The notes beneath the pieces are model-generated. The model was not told where the DNA came from, ran no database searches, and was given only the letters and a program-made list of their open reading frames with translations. A DNA stretch of 64,000 bases, taken from positions 62,001 through 126,000 of the forward strand of contig NZ_JACOPN010000002.1 of the NCBI RefSeq assembly GCF_014287875.1, in the 5' to 3' direction. This document shows, in pieces, positions 1 through 8,066 of the stretch. Numbering within the stretch: position 1 is the stretch's first letter; each line of letters opens with the position of its first letter. The DNA comes from Flintibacter faecis (GTDB lineage Bacteria; Bacillota; Clostridia; Oscillospirales; Oscillospiraceae). Made by a program: the position numbers and the translations under genes.

Positions 1-1
1 C

Positions 2-397
2 TTCTACATCATCACCGACCCGGCGCTGCTGACCCAGCTCACCGAGACGGTGAGCCGCAAGCTGGAGAACTTTGCCGGGCGGGACTTCCGCTATGGCGCT
101 CCCGCCCTGGTGCTGGTGACCAACCGAAAGCGAAATACCATGGCCCTGCAGGATGCCTCCTGCGCTATGGAAAACATGATGCTGGCCGCCTATTCCATGG
201 GCGTGGGCTCCTGTTGGATCAATCAGCCCTTCCACCTGCAGGACGACCCCGATCTGCGCGCCCTCCTGGCCCCCCTGGGCGTAACGGAGAAGGACCTGCT
301 GTGCTGCGCCCTGGCCCTGGGACTGCCCCAGGGGGAGCTGCCCCGCTCCCGCCCGGAGCGCACAGGCAACCTGGTCACCTGGGTGGACGGCGTGTAA
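2..397 (+). CDS. Nitroreductase family protein, C-terminal part (5' end outside window)
   Basis: The frame is open from base 2, so the gene begins upstream of the window and about 131 C-terminal residues are visible. The segment with CAMENMMLAAYSMGVGSCWI is the typical second half of the FMN-dependent nitroreductase fold (alpha helix leading into a Gly-Ser-Cys-Trp turn), followed by a final LALGLPQGE-type strand. Members reduce nitro compounds, quinones or flavins with NAD(P)H and are cytosolic. The FMN-binding N-terminus cannot be inspected, so the subfamily is open. It is separated by about 100 bases from the next gene, which has its own ribosome site. Confidence 0.8.
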   Translation, partial: FYIITDPALLTQLTETVSRKLENFAGRDFRYGAPALVLVTNRKRNTMALQDASCAMENMMLAAYSMGVGSCWINQPFHLQDDPDLRALLAPLGVTEKDLLCCALALGLPQGELPRSRPERTGNLVTWVDGV

Positions 398-501
398 AAA
401 GTTTTTTCTGATTTTGGGAACCTTTTTCTCCGGGTTTCGTCCAACCATAGCGTAACACCAAAACGCTGAATTTCAGCCCGAACAAAAGGAGAACCTAAGT
501 T

Positions 502-1479
502 ATGAAACGACGCACCCTCTCTCTGGTCCTGGCCTGCGCCCTGTCTGTGGCTCTGCTGTCCGCCTGCGGCGGCAAGGGGTCTGACGGCTCCGTCTCCGGC
601 TCTTCCAGCGGAAGTCTGCTGCCCGACGGCTCCGTCTCCTCCTCTGCGTCAGAGGGACCCGCTCAGCCCGACACCTCCGCCCCCGACCAGTCCCAGCCTG
701 ACACCTCCTCTCCCGACGGCTCCCAGTCCGATGCCGTTCAGGAGCCCAGCGCCGTCGCCTCCCTGTCTCTGAACAAGAACAGCTTCACCCTGTCCAAGGC
801 GGGGGCGACCTATCGCCTGAAATATACCCTCTCCCCCGAGGGCGGCAAGGTGACCTTCTCCTCCAGCGACGAGAAGGTGGCCACGGTCAACGACAAGGGC
901 ACTGTCACCGCCGTGGCCCCCGGCTCCGCCGTGATCACCGTGACCAGCGGCAAGCTGACCGCCCAGTGCACCGTCAAGTGCAGCTGGAAGGCGGCCGAAA
1001 AGCCCGCCGAGAGCGCCAAGCCCTCCGCCCCCAGCCAGAGCGCCCAGGACAAGCTGCCCTCCCAGGAGGAGAAGGCGGTGGATCTGGCCGCCTTCTTCAC
1101 CAAGATCGAAAAGGACTATGACATGTCCTCCATGGAGGCCGCCGACAGCGAGCTCATCGAAAACTGCTACCCCGGCCTGTCCGCCATCCAGACCCAGCAG
1201 CTGGCCGTTTATATGTGCATGATGAACCCCTCTCCCAACGGAGACGTGGTGCTGGTCCAGGTGAAGGACAGCAAGGACGTGGACGCAGTGAAGGCCATTC
1301 TTCAGGCCCGCATCCAGTACATGGTGGGCGACGGCAACGGCCCCGGCGGCGCCTGGTATCCCGAGCCCACCGAGATGTGGGAGAACAACTCCCGCATCGT
1401 CACCCACGGCAACTATGTCATGATGGTGGCCGACTTCGAGTGCGAGAACATCGTGAACGCATTCAACGCCCTGTTTTGA
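502..1479 (+). CDS. Lipoprotein with Big_2 Ig-like domain and DUF4358-like C-terminal domain
   Basis: This 325-residue protein starts with a lipoprotein signal peptide; the lipobox LLSAC places the lipidated cysteine at residue 22. Residues about 24-85 are Ser/Pro/Asp-rich and probably span the wall. Residues about 87-160 form a bacterial Ig-like (Big_2) fold with the typical SSSDEKVATV and GTVTAVAPGSAVITV strands. A charged linker follows, and residues about 195-325 resemble DUF4358, a domain seen in many Clostridia lipoproteins (MSSMEAADSELIENCY, VLVQVKDSKDVDAVK). It should be anchored on the outer face of the membrane. Its function is unknown. A GGAG-type ribosome site lies before the ATG, and a strong hairpin follows the stop. 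Confidence 0.85.
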   Translation: MKRRTLSLVLACALSVALLSACGGKGSDGSVSGSSSGSLLPDGSVSSSASEGPAQPDTSAPDQSQPDTSSPDGSQSDAVQEPSAVASLSLNKNSFTLSKAGATYRLKYTLSPEGGKVTFSSSDEKVATVNDKGTVTAVAPGSAVITVTSGKLTAQCTVKCSWKAAEKPAESAKPSAPSQSAQDKLPSQEEKAVDLAAFFTKIEKDYDMSSMEAADSELIENCYPGLSAIQTQQLAVYMCMMNPSPNGDVVLVQVKDSKDVDAVKAILQARIQYMVGDGNGPGGAWYPEPTEMWENNSRIVTHGNYVMMVADFECENIVNAFNALF

Positions 1480-1505
1480 GCCGGACCCAAATTTAACAAA
1501 TAGAC

Positions 1506-1541
1506 AGAACGGCGGACGAAGAGACCCTCGTCCGCCGTTCT
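1506..1541 (+). terminator. Hairpin after the lipoprotein gene
   Basis: Perfect 14-base arms AGAACGGCGGACGA and TCGTCCGCCGTTCT enclose an 8-base loop. There is no T-run, and the MBOAT start codon is only 15 bases away, so it may attenuate rather than stop transcription. Confidence 0.6.
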
Positions 1542-1555
1542 CGTGAGGAGCGCTT

Positions 1556-2959
1556 ATGGTTTTTTCAACGCCCATCTTCCTGTTTTATTTTCTCACCCTG
1601 ACCCTGCTGGTCTACTATCTGGTGCCCCGGCGGCTGCGCAATCCGGTGCTGCTGTGCGCCTCCCTGCTGTTCTATTTCTGGGGGGAGCGGGTCTACACCG
1701 TCATTATGCTGCTGTCCACCGCCATCGACTATACCCACGGGATGCTGGTGGAGCGGTGCAAGGCCCGGGGGAATGACCGGGGGGCCCGGATGGCGGTGGC
1801 CTCGTCCATGGTGTTCAATCTGGGGCTGCTGTTCTTCTTCAAGTACTGGGACTTTCTGGCCGGGTCTCTCCAGGCCGTGGGTCTGGGCTTTATGCCCGTG
1901 CTGAACATCCACCTGCCCATCGGCATCTCCTTCTATACCTTCCAGACCATGAGCTATACCATCGACGTATACCGTGGGGATGCCCGGGCCCAGCGCTCCA
2001 TCGTCAACTTCGGCACCTTCGTCACCCTGTTCCCCCAGCTTATCGCCGGTCCCATTCTGAAGTACAAGGACCTGGGCGACCAGATCGACCAACGGGACTG
2101 CACGGCGGAGAAGTTCGCCTCCGGTGTGCAGATCTTCATGGTGGGCATGGGCAAAAAAGTCCTGCTGGCCAACAACGTGGGCCTGCTGTGGGAGCGGTAT
2201 AAGGCCCTCCCCCCGGACCAGCTGACCGTGGCCGGGGCCTGGCTGGGCGTCATCGCCTTCACGTTCCAGATCTACTTCGACTTCTCCGGCTATTCCGACA
2301 TGGCCACCGGCCTGGGCCGGATGCTGGGCTTTGAGTTTGCCCCCAACTTCCGCTATCCCTATATCTCCCGCAGCATCACCGAGTTCTGGCGGCGGTGGCA
2401 CATCTCCCTGTCCTCCTGGTTCCGGGAGTATCTCTATATCCCCCTGGGGGGCAACCGGTGCAGCAAGCCCCGGTGGATGCTGAACCTGTTCCTGGTCTGG
2501 GCGGCCACCGGCATCTGGCACGGGGCCAGCTGGAACTATCTGCTGTGGGGCCTCTATTTCTTCGCCCTGCTCATGCTGGAAAAGCTGTTCCTGCTGTCCC
2601 GGCTTGAAAAGGCCCCCCGTGTTCTTCAGCATCTCTACACCATGTTTCTGGTGGTGGTCAGCTGGGCCATCTTCGCCATTGAGGACTTTTCCCAGCTGCG
2701 GGCCTATCTGGCGGTGATGTTCGGCCTTGGGGGCGCGCCCCTGGCCGACGGGGCCTTTGGCTATTACCTGCGCAGCTATCTCCCCGTGCTGTGCGCCGCC
2801 GCTCTGGCCTCCACCCCCCTGGGCGTGTCCCTGTTTCAAAAGCTGGGGAGCCGGACCCGTCAAATCCTGTGTACCCTGCTGGTGCTGGCCGGTCTGATCC
2901 TATGCACCGCCTATCTGGTGGACGGGACCTATAACCCCTTCCTCTACTTCCGCTTTTAA
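1556..2959 (+). CDS. MBOAT family O-acyltransferase (AlgI/DltB-like)
   Basis: This is a 467-residue polytopic membrane protein of the membrane-bound O-acyltransferase family. It carries the family signature EFWRRWHISLSSWFREYLYI and the invariant histidine in GIWHGASWNY. AlgI-type members move acyl (usually acetyl) groups across the membrane for transfer to extracellular polymers. The next gene, 11 bases after its stop, encodes a DHHW/AlgX-like protein; this pairing is the usual two-gene O-acylation module of Firmicutes. The polymer acylated here cannot be read from the sequence; an exopolysaccharide or wall glycopolymer is likely. The length fits the family. Confidence 0.92.
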   Translation: MVFSTPIFLFYFLTLTLLVYYLVPRRLRNPVLLCASLLFYFWGERVYTVIMLLSTAIDYTHGMLVERCKARGNDRGARMAVASSMVFNLGLLFFFKYWDFLAGSLQAVGLGFMPVLNIHLPIGISFYTFQTMSYTIDVYRGDARAQRSIVNFGTFVTLFPQLIAGPILKYKDLGDQIDQRDCTAEKFASGVQIFMVGMGKKVLLANNVGLLWERYKALPPDQLTVAGAWLGVIAFTFQIYFDFSGYSDMATGLGRMLGFEFAPNFRYPYISRSITEFWRRWHISLSSWFREYLYIPLGGNRCSKPRWMLNLFLVWAATGIWHGASWNYLLWGLYFFALLMLEKLFLLSRLEKAPRVLQHLYTMFLVVVSWAIFAIEDFSQLRAYLAVMFGLGGAPLADGAFGYYLRSYLPVLCAAALASTPLGVSLFQKLGSRTRQILCTLLVLAGLILCTAYLVDGTYNPFLYFRF

Positions 2960-2970
2960 AGGAGGCCGCC

Positions 2971-4089
2971 ATGAACAAAAAATTTGCTGTCTTTCTCTCC
3001 GCCCTGTTTTGCTGCTTCATCGGCGGAATGGCTCTGGTCAGCCTGCTCCTGCCGAAAAAGACCTTCTCCCCCATGGAGAACCGCTATCTGCAAAAAACAC
3101 CCCAGTTCTCTCTGGAGCGGGTGACCAGCGGCGCATTTATGTCCGATGCAGAGAGCTATGTCTCCGATCACATCGCCGCCCGTGACCTGTGGGTGGCCAT
3201 GAAGGCCTGGAGCGAGCGTCTGTCCGGCAAGCAGGAGAACAACGGGGTCTATTTCGGCAAGAACGACACCCTCATCAATCGGGTGGATCAGCCGGACATG
3301 GACCAGCTGGAGCAGAATCTGTCCTATGTGGATGCGCTCACCGCCGATCTGTCCGTCCCGGTGTACTTCGGCCTGATCCCCTCCTCCGCCGCCATCTGGG
3401 CCGACCGCCTGCCCCACGGGGCCCCCACCGCCGACGAGAAGGGCATCATCCACCAGCTGTCCTATGAGACGGGGGCCCAGTCCATCGACCTGTACGCCGC
3501 CCTGGACGCCCACAAGAGCGAGGACATCTACTACCGCACCGACCACCACTGGACCAGCCTGGGGGCCTATTACGGGGCCAACGCCCTGCTGGAGGAGATG
3601 GGTCTGCCCGCATTGAAGCTGGAGGACTACGCCAGGACCACGGTGAGCGACAGCTTCTACGGCACCACCTTCTCCACCTCCGGCGTGCGGTGGGTGCGCC
3701 CGGACCGGATCGACACCTATGTGCCGGAAGACGGCCTCACCGTCACCGGCTACCCCAACGGCACCGCCCAGCCCGGCTCCCTGTATGTGCCGGAGAAGCT
3801 GGACGAAAAGGACAAATACTCCTTCTTCCTGGGGGGCAACCAGCCCCTGTGCGTCATCCAGACCCAGCAGAAGGACGCCCCCAAGGTGCTCATCGTCCGG
3901 GACTCCTATTCCGACAGTCTGGCCCCCTTCCTCACGCAGCGCTTTTCTGAACTCCACCTGTTCGATCTGCGCTATAACCTGACCAGCGTCAAATCCTATG
4001 TGGCAGAGCACGACATCGATGCGGTGGTGGTGCTCTACTCCTTCTCCAACTTCGTCACGGGAACGAACCTGTTCGTGCTGGGACGATAA
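2971..4089 (+). CDS. DHHW family protein, AlgX/AlgJ-like acyltransferase partner
   Basis: This 372-residue protein has an N-terminal signal anchor (about residues 5-28) and a DHHW motif at residues 191-194. A later R-D-S-Y stretch with Ser312 sits where the SGNH-type nucleophile serine lies in AlgX/AlgJ relatives. Such proteins take the acyl group exported by the MBOAT partner and transfer it to a sugar polymer outside the cell. The GGAGG site 7 bases before ATG and the 11-base gap to the MBOAT gene indicate one operon. The protein is complete and of normal length. The acceptor polymer is not known. Confidence 0.9.
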   Translation: MNKKFAVFLSALFCCFIGGMALVSLLLPKKTFSPMENRYLQKTPQFSLERVTSGAFMSDAESYVSDHIAARDLWVAMKAWSERLSGKQENNGVYFGKNDTLINRVDQPDMDQLEQNLSYVDALTADLSVPVYFGLIPSSAAIWADRLPHGAPTADEKGIIHQLSYETGAQSIDLYAALDAHKSEDIYYRTDHHWTSLGAYYGANALLEEMGLPALKLEDYARTTVSDSFYGTTFSTSGVRWVRPDRIDTYVPEDGLTVTGYPNGTAQPGSLYVPEKLDEKDKYSFFLGGNQPLCVIQTQQKDAPKVLIVRDSYSDSLAPFLTQRFSELHLFDLRYNLTSVKSYVAEHDIDAVVVLYSFSNFVTGTNLFVLGR

Positions 4090-4170
4090 GCAAGAAAACG
4101 GCAGCTTTGCAGACCGAAAGAAAAAGGTCGCAAATGCGGCGGTGACTTAGGAAAACATTGAAGCAAGGAA

Positions 4171-4206
4171 CGGTATAGCTTAACGGCTATGCCGCTCTTT
4201 GCTCTT
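4171..4206 (+). terminator. Terminator of the MBOAT/DHHW operon
   Basis: The stem GGTATAGC / GGCTATGCC with a short loop is followed by a T-rich tail (CTCTTTGCTCTTTTTT). It lies about 80 bases after the DHHW stop. Confidence 0.55.
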
Positions 4207-4420
4207 TTTTCCTTGTGTTGCGGGCATTTTCGATTGCCCGTGTGAAGTCAAATGCACCGATGAAGTTATAAACGATTGCAATCTCCCGCGTTCTGGATTT
4301 CTTATCAACATGGGAAATTTCGATCCTGTCAATGAAAGCACGGAGAACAGCCGCGACGGAGGGTATGCGCTTTTTTGACCGTAAAGTATTAGGCGGATTG
4401 TTGAGAGCAAAAATAGACAC
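4187..4420 (-). pseudogene. C-terminal fragment of a large serine recombinase (DUF4368-like tail)
   Basis: About 77 residues remain. The order FIDRIEISHVDKKSRTREIAI and IVYNFIGAFDF matches the end of DUF4368, the C-terminal domain of large serine recombinases of Firmicute conjugative transposons. The catalytic resolvase domain and everything before the tail are missing, so this is a dead fragment. It marks one end of a decayed integrated element together with the HTH, replication-like and Cys-rich genes to its right. The family match is by pattern and the fragment is short. Confidence 0.6.
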
Positions 4421-4612
4421 GGCAAATTAGCCTCCCATCGGCCACCGTGTCCCCCCAAGTCGTCATTGGTTTGTGTAAACGCAAAGAAGCGGCGGCTCTG
4501 AAAATCAAAGCCGCCGCTTCATAGGCGCGTGGAAATGTGTCTGCTGTACGACGGCTTTTTTCTTTTGCCGTCGTCCGGCAGTTACCTTTTCATATCTCAA
4601 TTTAAATCAAGT

Positions 4613-5371
4613 CTATTCATACTTTTTTCCAACAACATATATTGGAAGAAATACGCTGCATAACATGATTGCCAAGAAAACATACTTCCCGATATTTTCC
4701 CATACGGCTACCGCCATACTGCTTATCAGAAGATTGAGAATTGGAAGCAGGATCATATTCAGGCACAAGGACAACCGAAGCGCCTGCACAATATGCGGCC
4801 AGTTGCGGTTATTGAAGTTTACCCCCGGAACATTCATACGAAATGGGCCATCATAGAAAATATTCACATTATTTTCGTCATAAAGCCTTGAAAGTTTTGT
4901 CCGCACAAAGCAGCAAAAATACGCACCGAATACTGCACACATGAGTACAAATGTTACCAAGGCGTCCATACAGGGTTTTGCCGTTGTATAGTTCAGAAAT
5001 GTGCTGATGCCGCATATCAGAAGTGAGATTCCATAAATGACGATCCACTTACTTTTAACATGATATGCTCTTTCAGGCGCTTCGTCCGCATAAGTGATTG
5101 CCGTCTTAACAATATCCTCAACTTTATCAGGTTTTAGTGCATCATTGCTCGGCAATCTCTCACACACTAAAAGTTCCGTAACGGAAACATCCAACAGATT
5201 TGCCAGCGGGATCAATAGAACGGTATCAGGCAAGCTAACTCCCGTTTCCCATTTGCTTACAGCCTTATCAGATATACAGAGTTGTTCTGACAACTCTTTT
5301 TGAGTGATCCCTTTTTCTTTGCGAAGTGCGGCGACAAATGCGCCAAATTTCTTCTTATCAATATTGAACAT
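4613..5371 (-). CDS. XRE-type HTH regulator with C-terminal membrane domain
   Basis: The protein has 252 residues. Residues about 8-62 form a Cro/C1 helix-turn-helix (KGITQKELSEQLCISDKAVSKWE), the standard DNA-binding fold. Residues about 105-250 hold four hydrophobic segments, so the regulator is membrane-bound. This architecture is common in Clostridia and often senses wall or membrane stress, but no signal can be assigned. A GGAGGTCAAAATC site precedes the ATG at 5371. The gene is AT-richer than the chromosome around it and sits between mobile-element remnants, so it probably arrived with them. It appears intact. Confidence 0.88.
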   Translation of the reverse strand: MFNIDKKKFGAFVAALRKEKGITQKELSEQLCISDKAVSKWETGVSLPDTVLLIPLANLLDVSVTELLVCERLPSNDALKPDKVEDIVKTAITYADEAPERAYHVKSKWIVIYGISLLICGISTFLNYTTAKPCMDALVTFVLMCAVFGAYFCCFVRTKLSRLYDENNVNIFYDGPFRMNVPGVNFNNRNWPHIVQALRLSLCLNMILLPILNLLISSMAVAVWENIGKYVFLAIMLCSVFLPIYVVGKKYE

Positions 5372-5515
5372 TGATTTTGACCTCCTGTGATTGCTAAGAT
5401 CATTATCGCTCTAACGCTGCCATTTCGCAACCGAACGGCAAGCGAGTTTCTATTTTGAGGTCGAATGTAGATAGAGTTCCCGCAATTACGCCAATTCTGT
5501 TTGAAAAACACTTTA

Positions 5516-5875
5516 TTAAACCATCCAGAATGTGTTGTTAAAAACATCTGGGTACTTCTGTGGTTCAATCAGCATTGAGGTTATTATCGTAGTTCCTCTC
5601 CATAACCACAATAAATATCTCTGTCGATCAAATCCTTTACGGCAACGAAGCAGCAGATATCCGGCTTTTTCAAGCTCCCATACGGCGGTGCGGATTGCGT
5701 CAATACTCTCACGGTTGATATAAGACAGCCCTGCAAAAGTATAGTCCCAATCCTCCGGCAGGGACAGCATTTGCGACAACAGCCCCTTGGCTTTCAAAGT
5801 TAGCTCTTTGTTTCGCAGATGATGGTTTGACATGACGGTGTACCCGCTGTTGCGCTCCACCCGAAATACTGCCAT
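5516..5875 (-). pseudogene. Truncated replication-initiator-like HTH protein of mobile-element type
   Basis: The first about 80 of 119 residues (MAVFRVERNSGYTVMSNHHL, GLLSQMLSLPEDWDYTFAGL, AVWELEKAGYLLL) match the winged-helix N-terminus of RepA-like proteins carried by integrative elements. Homologues continue for over 200 residues, but here the frame changes character after about residue 80 and stops, so the gene is truncated or frameshifted. An AGGAG site precedes the ATG. It is transcribed towards the HTH regulator and lies 20 bases from the Cys-rich gene, in typical element order. A working product is unlikely. Confidence 0.6.
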
Positions 5876-5895
5876 AGGTTATCAGCTCCTTTCGC

Positions 5896-6111
5896 TCACT
5901 TCACCGTGCCGCGCCGGAGGGCGGTCAGCTTTCCCGGCTCATACGGACACTCCGCATACACGCAGAATTGATACTTCCAGTGCGGGCGGTAAAAGTGACA
6001 GGTATTGCAATCCTCACAGTCGGCACAGCCGCCGTTTTCGTATCGGTCAAAGCTGGGCTTCCCCCGCATGAGCATTTCAAACGCACGGCTGCTGCCGTCC
6101 ATAAAGTACAT
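5896..6111 (-). CDS. Small Cys-rich protein of integrative-element type
   Basis: The 71-residue product carries a cysteine cluster, CADCEDCNTCHFY, followed by CVYAECPYEPGKL, which could bind a metal. Similar small proteins sit just before the replication-initiator-like gene in Firmicute conjugative elements; that link is recalled from family context and not tested. The start ATG at 6111 has a GGAGG site nearby. It ends 20 bases before the truncated initiator-like gene, so the two were probably co-transcribed. The function is unknown, and with neighbours decayed it may be a relic. Confidence 0.6.
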   Translation of the reverse strand: MYFMDGSSRAFEMLMRGKPSFDRYENGGCADCEDCNTCHFYRPHWKYQFCVYAECPYEPGKLTALRRGTVK

Positions 6112-6152
6112 TGTGGCTGCGCCTCCTTTCAGATTTGGGCAGAAAAAACGCC

Positions 6153-6226
6153 GTAGACTTTTCTCAAAATCTACGGCGTGGGCGTATGCGAAAAGGGATG
6201 CTGCCTTGCGGTAACATCCCTTTTGT
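6153..6226. terminator. Two adjacent hairpins beside the mobile-element scar
   Basis: The first hairpin has arms CGCCGTAGA and TCTACGGCG (about 6157-6179). The second has arms AAAGGGATG and CATCCCTTT ending in TTTTG (about 6195-6225). They lie upstream of the Cys-rich gene and could stop transcription entering the scar. Confidence 0.5.
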
Positions 6227-6270
6227 CGCTTGGTTATTCAATTTTTGAGCTAACCTGTTTGCCCTCTGTC

Positions 6271-6328
6271 CTTAAAAGCGTTGATTTTACTGGGTTTCTG
6301 CTTATTTTCCTATGTCAACGCTCTTAAG
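6271..6328. repeat. 14-base inverted repeat at the right edge of the scar
   Basis: Arms CTTAAAAGCGTTGA (6271-6284) and TCAACGCTCTTAAG (6315-6328) are complementary but for one base and enclose a 30-base spacer. They lie where AT-rich sequence gives way to the GC-rich DUF308 gene, so the repeat may be an element end, a recombinase site or a terminator. Confidence 0.5.
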
Positions 6329-6353
6329 CTGCCGCTTTTTGTTTCTGGGGCGG

Positions 6354-6896
6354 TTAGACATCTTTAAATGCCCGGCTCAGTCTCCAGATGATGACCAGAT
6401 CGGTGACGCCGTCAAAGACAAGGGACAGGCCCACCAGGGTCATCAGGGCGGCGAAGGTGCCGAAGGGGTTTACCACCACCAGCACGCCCAGGGCCAGGGT
6501 GAGGACGGCCAGGAGCAGGTCCACCCACCAGCGGCTGTAGCCCTGTCCCATCAGGGCCAGCGCCCCCTGCAGGTCCACGATGCCGTGGAAAATGAGCACC
6601 GCACCGAAGATATACTGCACCAGCTGCACCACCGAGGCGGGGCTGGTCATCAGCCAGGCCCCCAGGGCGAACAGGACCACCCCGGGCAGCACGAACAGGG
6701 CGGGCACCCCCGCTTTTCTCCGGGCCAGCCAGCCCACAAAATAGATGACCCCGGTAAGTGCGATGGCCGCCCCCAGCAGCATACACAAAAAGGACACCGA
6801 CTGCCCCGGCCAAAAGGCCAGAAACAGCCCCAGGAGGATGGTCACCACGGCGGCGGCGATGCTGCTGCGCCGCTGCTGACGAAGGATGGAATTCAT
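6354..6896 (-). CDS. DUF308 (HdeD-like) membrane protein
   Basis: The product has 180 residues when started at the ATG at 6896, which has an AGGTGG site; an earlier in-frame start lacks a site and overlaps the sirtuin. Six hydrophobic segments arranged as three pairs, with the repeated pattern VTILLGLFLAFWPGQ and LGVLVVVNPFGTF, are typical of the DUF308/HdeD family. HdeD of Escherichia coli is linked to acid resistance; for Clostridia the role is unknown. The gene begins 31 bases after the sirtuin stop on the same strand, so the two probably form one transcript. Confidence 0.85.
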   Translation of the reverse strand: MNSILRQQRRSSIAAAVVTILLGLFLAFWPGQSVSFLCMLLGAAIALTGVIYFVGWLARRKAGVPALFVLPGVVLFALGAWLMTSPASVVQLVQYIFGAVLIFHGIVDLQGALALMGQGYSRWWVDLLLAVLTLALGVLVVVNPFGTFAALMTLVGLSLVFDGVTDLVIIWRLSRAFKDV

Positions 6897-6927
6897 ATTT
6901 GCCACCTGCTTTCTTGTTGTGTGCCCC

Positions 6928-7659
6928 TCACAGGGGCTTGACTTCGATCTGGTCCAGGATCTGCCCAATGGGCCCGTGGAGCACCAGGTCGGCCTGACCG
7001 TCCCGGGGCGTTTCGCTCTTGTTGATGAGCACCAGGCGGCTGCCCCGGTAGTAGTTGATGAGTCCCGCCGCCGGATACACCGCCAGGGAGGTCCCGCCCA
7101 CGATAAGCAGGTCCGCCTTTTGGATGTCGTTCACCGCCCCCTGGATCACGTCGCTGTCCAGCTGCTCCTCATACAGCACCACGTCCGGCTTGACGATGCC
7201 GCCGCAATCGCACTTTGGAACCCCGGTGCTGTCCAGCACCCACTGGGCAGAGTAGCTCTTGCCGCAGCGCATACAGTGGTTCCGATGGACGCTGCCGTGG
7301 AGCTCCCACACCCGCTTGGACCCGGCCAGCTGGTGCAGCCCGTCGATATTCTGGGTCACGATGCTGCGCAGCCGCCCCGCCGCCTCCAGCTGGGCCAGCT
7401 TCCGGTGGGCCGGGTTGGGCCGGGCGGTGAGGCAGAGCATCTTGTCCCGGTAAAAGCGGTAAAACTCCTCCGGCCTCCGGTCAAAAAAGGTCCGGCTCAG
7501 AATTTCCTCCGGCGGATAGGCATACTTCTGGTTGTAAAGCCCGTCCACGCTGCGGAAATCCGGGATACCGGACTCCGTACTCACGCCTGCGCCGCCGAAA
7601 AACACGATGGAGCGGCTCTCGTCGATCCATCGCTGCAAGGTCTGTACATCTGTTTCCAT
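6928..7659 (-). CDS. cobB: Sir2-family NAD-dependent protein deacylase
   Basis: The protein has 243 residues. The NAD site GAGVSTESGIPDFR spans residues 23-36, TQNIDGLH follows at 102-109, and the catalytic base is His121 in ELHGS. Zinc is held by Cys129, Cys132, Cys150 and Cys152. These are the complete hallmarks of a bacterial sirtuin, which removes acyl groups from lysine side chains in the cytosol using NAD and gives nicotinamide and O-acyl-ADP-ribose. The short zinc module fits the class found in Firmicutes. It is followed by the DUF308 gene and preceded by a transporter fragment. Confidence 0.93.
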   Translation of the reverse strand: METDVQTLQRWIDESRSIVFFGGAGVSTESGIPDFRSVDGLYNQKYAYPPEEILSRTFFDRRPEEFYRFYRDKMLCLTARPNPAHRKLAQLEAAGRLRSIVTQNIDGLHQLAGSKRVWELHGSVHRNHCMRCGKSYSAQWVLDSTGVPKCDCGGIVKPDVVLYEEQLDSDVIQGAVNDIQKADLLIVGGTSLAVYPAAGLINYYRGSRLVLINKSETPRDGQADLVLHGPIGQILDQIEVKPL

Positions 7660-7725
7660 AAAACGCCCTCCCTTTCGCTTCTTTGCCCGTATTATATCAC
7701 GATATCTGGCTGGAATCCAGCCGCA

Positions 7726-7983
7726 TTACTGCAGCAGCCATGTGGCCGGGATGGACAGCAGGGGGATGGTCACGGCGGACAGGGCGGTGGTCACCACGAA
7801 CAGCTCGGTGGCGTAGCGGGCATCCCCGTCATACCGCTGGGCAAACAGAATGGTGGCCGCAGCCATGGGGCAGGCGGTGCCCACAAAGACGGTAAAGGCC
7901 ATGGTGAATTCCAGGTGCATGGGCCACAGGATCAGCAGGATCACCATCATCTCGCAGATGCGCTCGGCCACAATTTCAAACAT
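7726..7983 (-). pseudogene. C-terminal fragment of an AEC (auxin efflux carrier) family transporter
   Basis: Only 85 residues are present, against about 300 in the family. The visible part holds the last helices, with GTACPMAAATILFAQRY and a hydrophobic tail ending in IPATWLL, which matches the C-terminus of AEC organic-anion permeases. No N-terminal half lies upstream, because the aldehyde dehydrogenase gene ends only about 80 bases away. An ATG with an AGGGACGGAGC-like site exists at 7983, so a short peptide might be made, but it could not form a carrier. It is best read as a deletion remnant. Confidence 0.65.
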
Positions 7984-8066
7984 TCGCTCCGTCCCTTTCT
8001 ATGCTCTGAAATCCGTTTCAGTATAACCCCAAGCACCCCCGGTCCGTCAAGGGGGAGGATCCTCTT

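Larger units (their letters stand above)
4090..4612. other. Intergenic stretch holding only a recombinase remnant and hairpins
   Basis: No intact gene is seen. The stretch contains a hairpin with T-rich tail near 4171-4206, the decayed recombinase tail at 4187-4420, and GC-rich stems near 4487-4522 and 4545-4572 that could terminate the HTH gene transcribed leftwards. Base composition falls from the GC-rich chromosome to the AT-richer mobile-element scar here. Confidence 0.6.

Noticed and set aside
6354..6968. Longer DUF308 frame with 24 additional N-terminal residues.
   Set aside because: The extension overlaps the sirtuin end, lacks a ribosome site and is not hydrophobic; the ATG at 6896 has AGGTGG.
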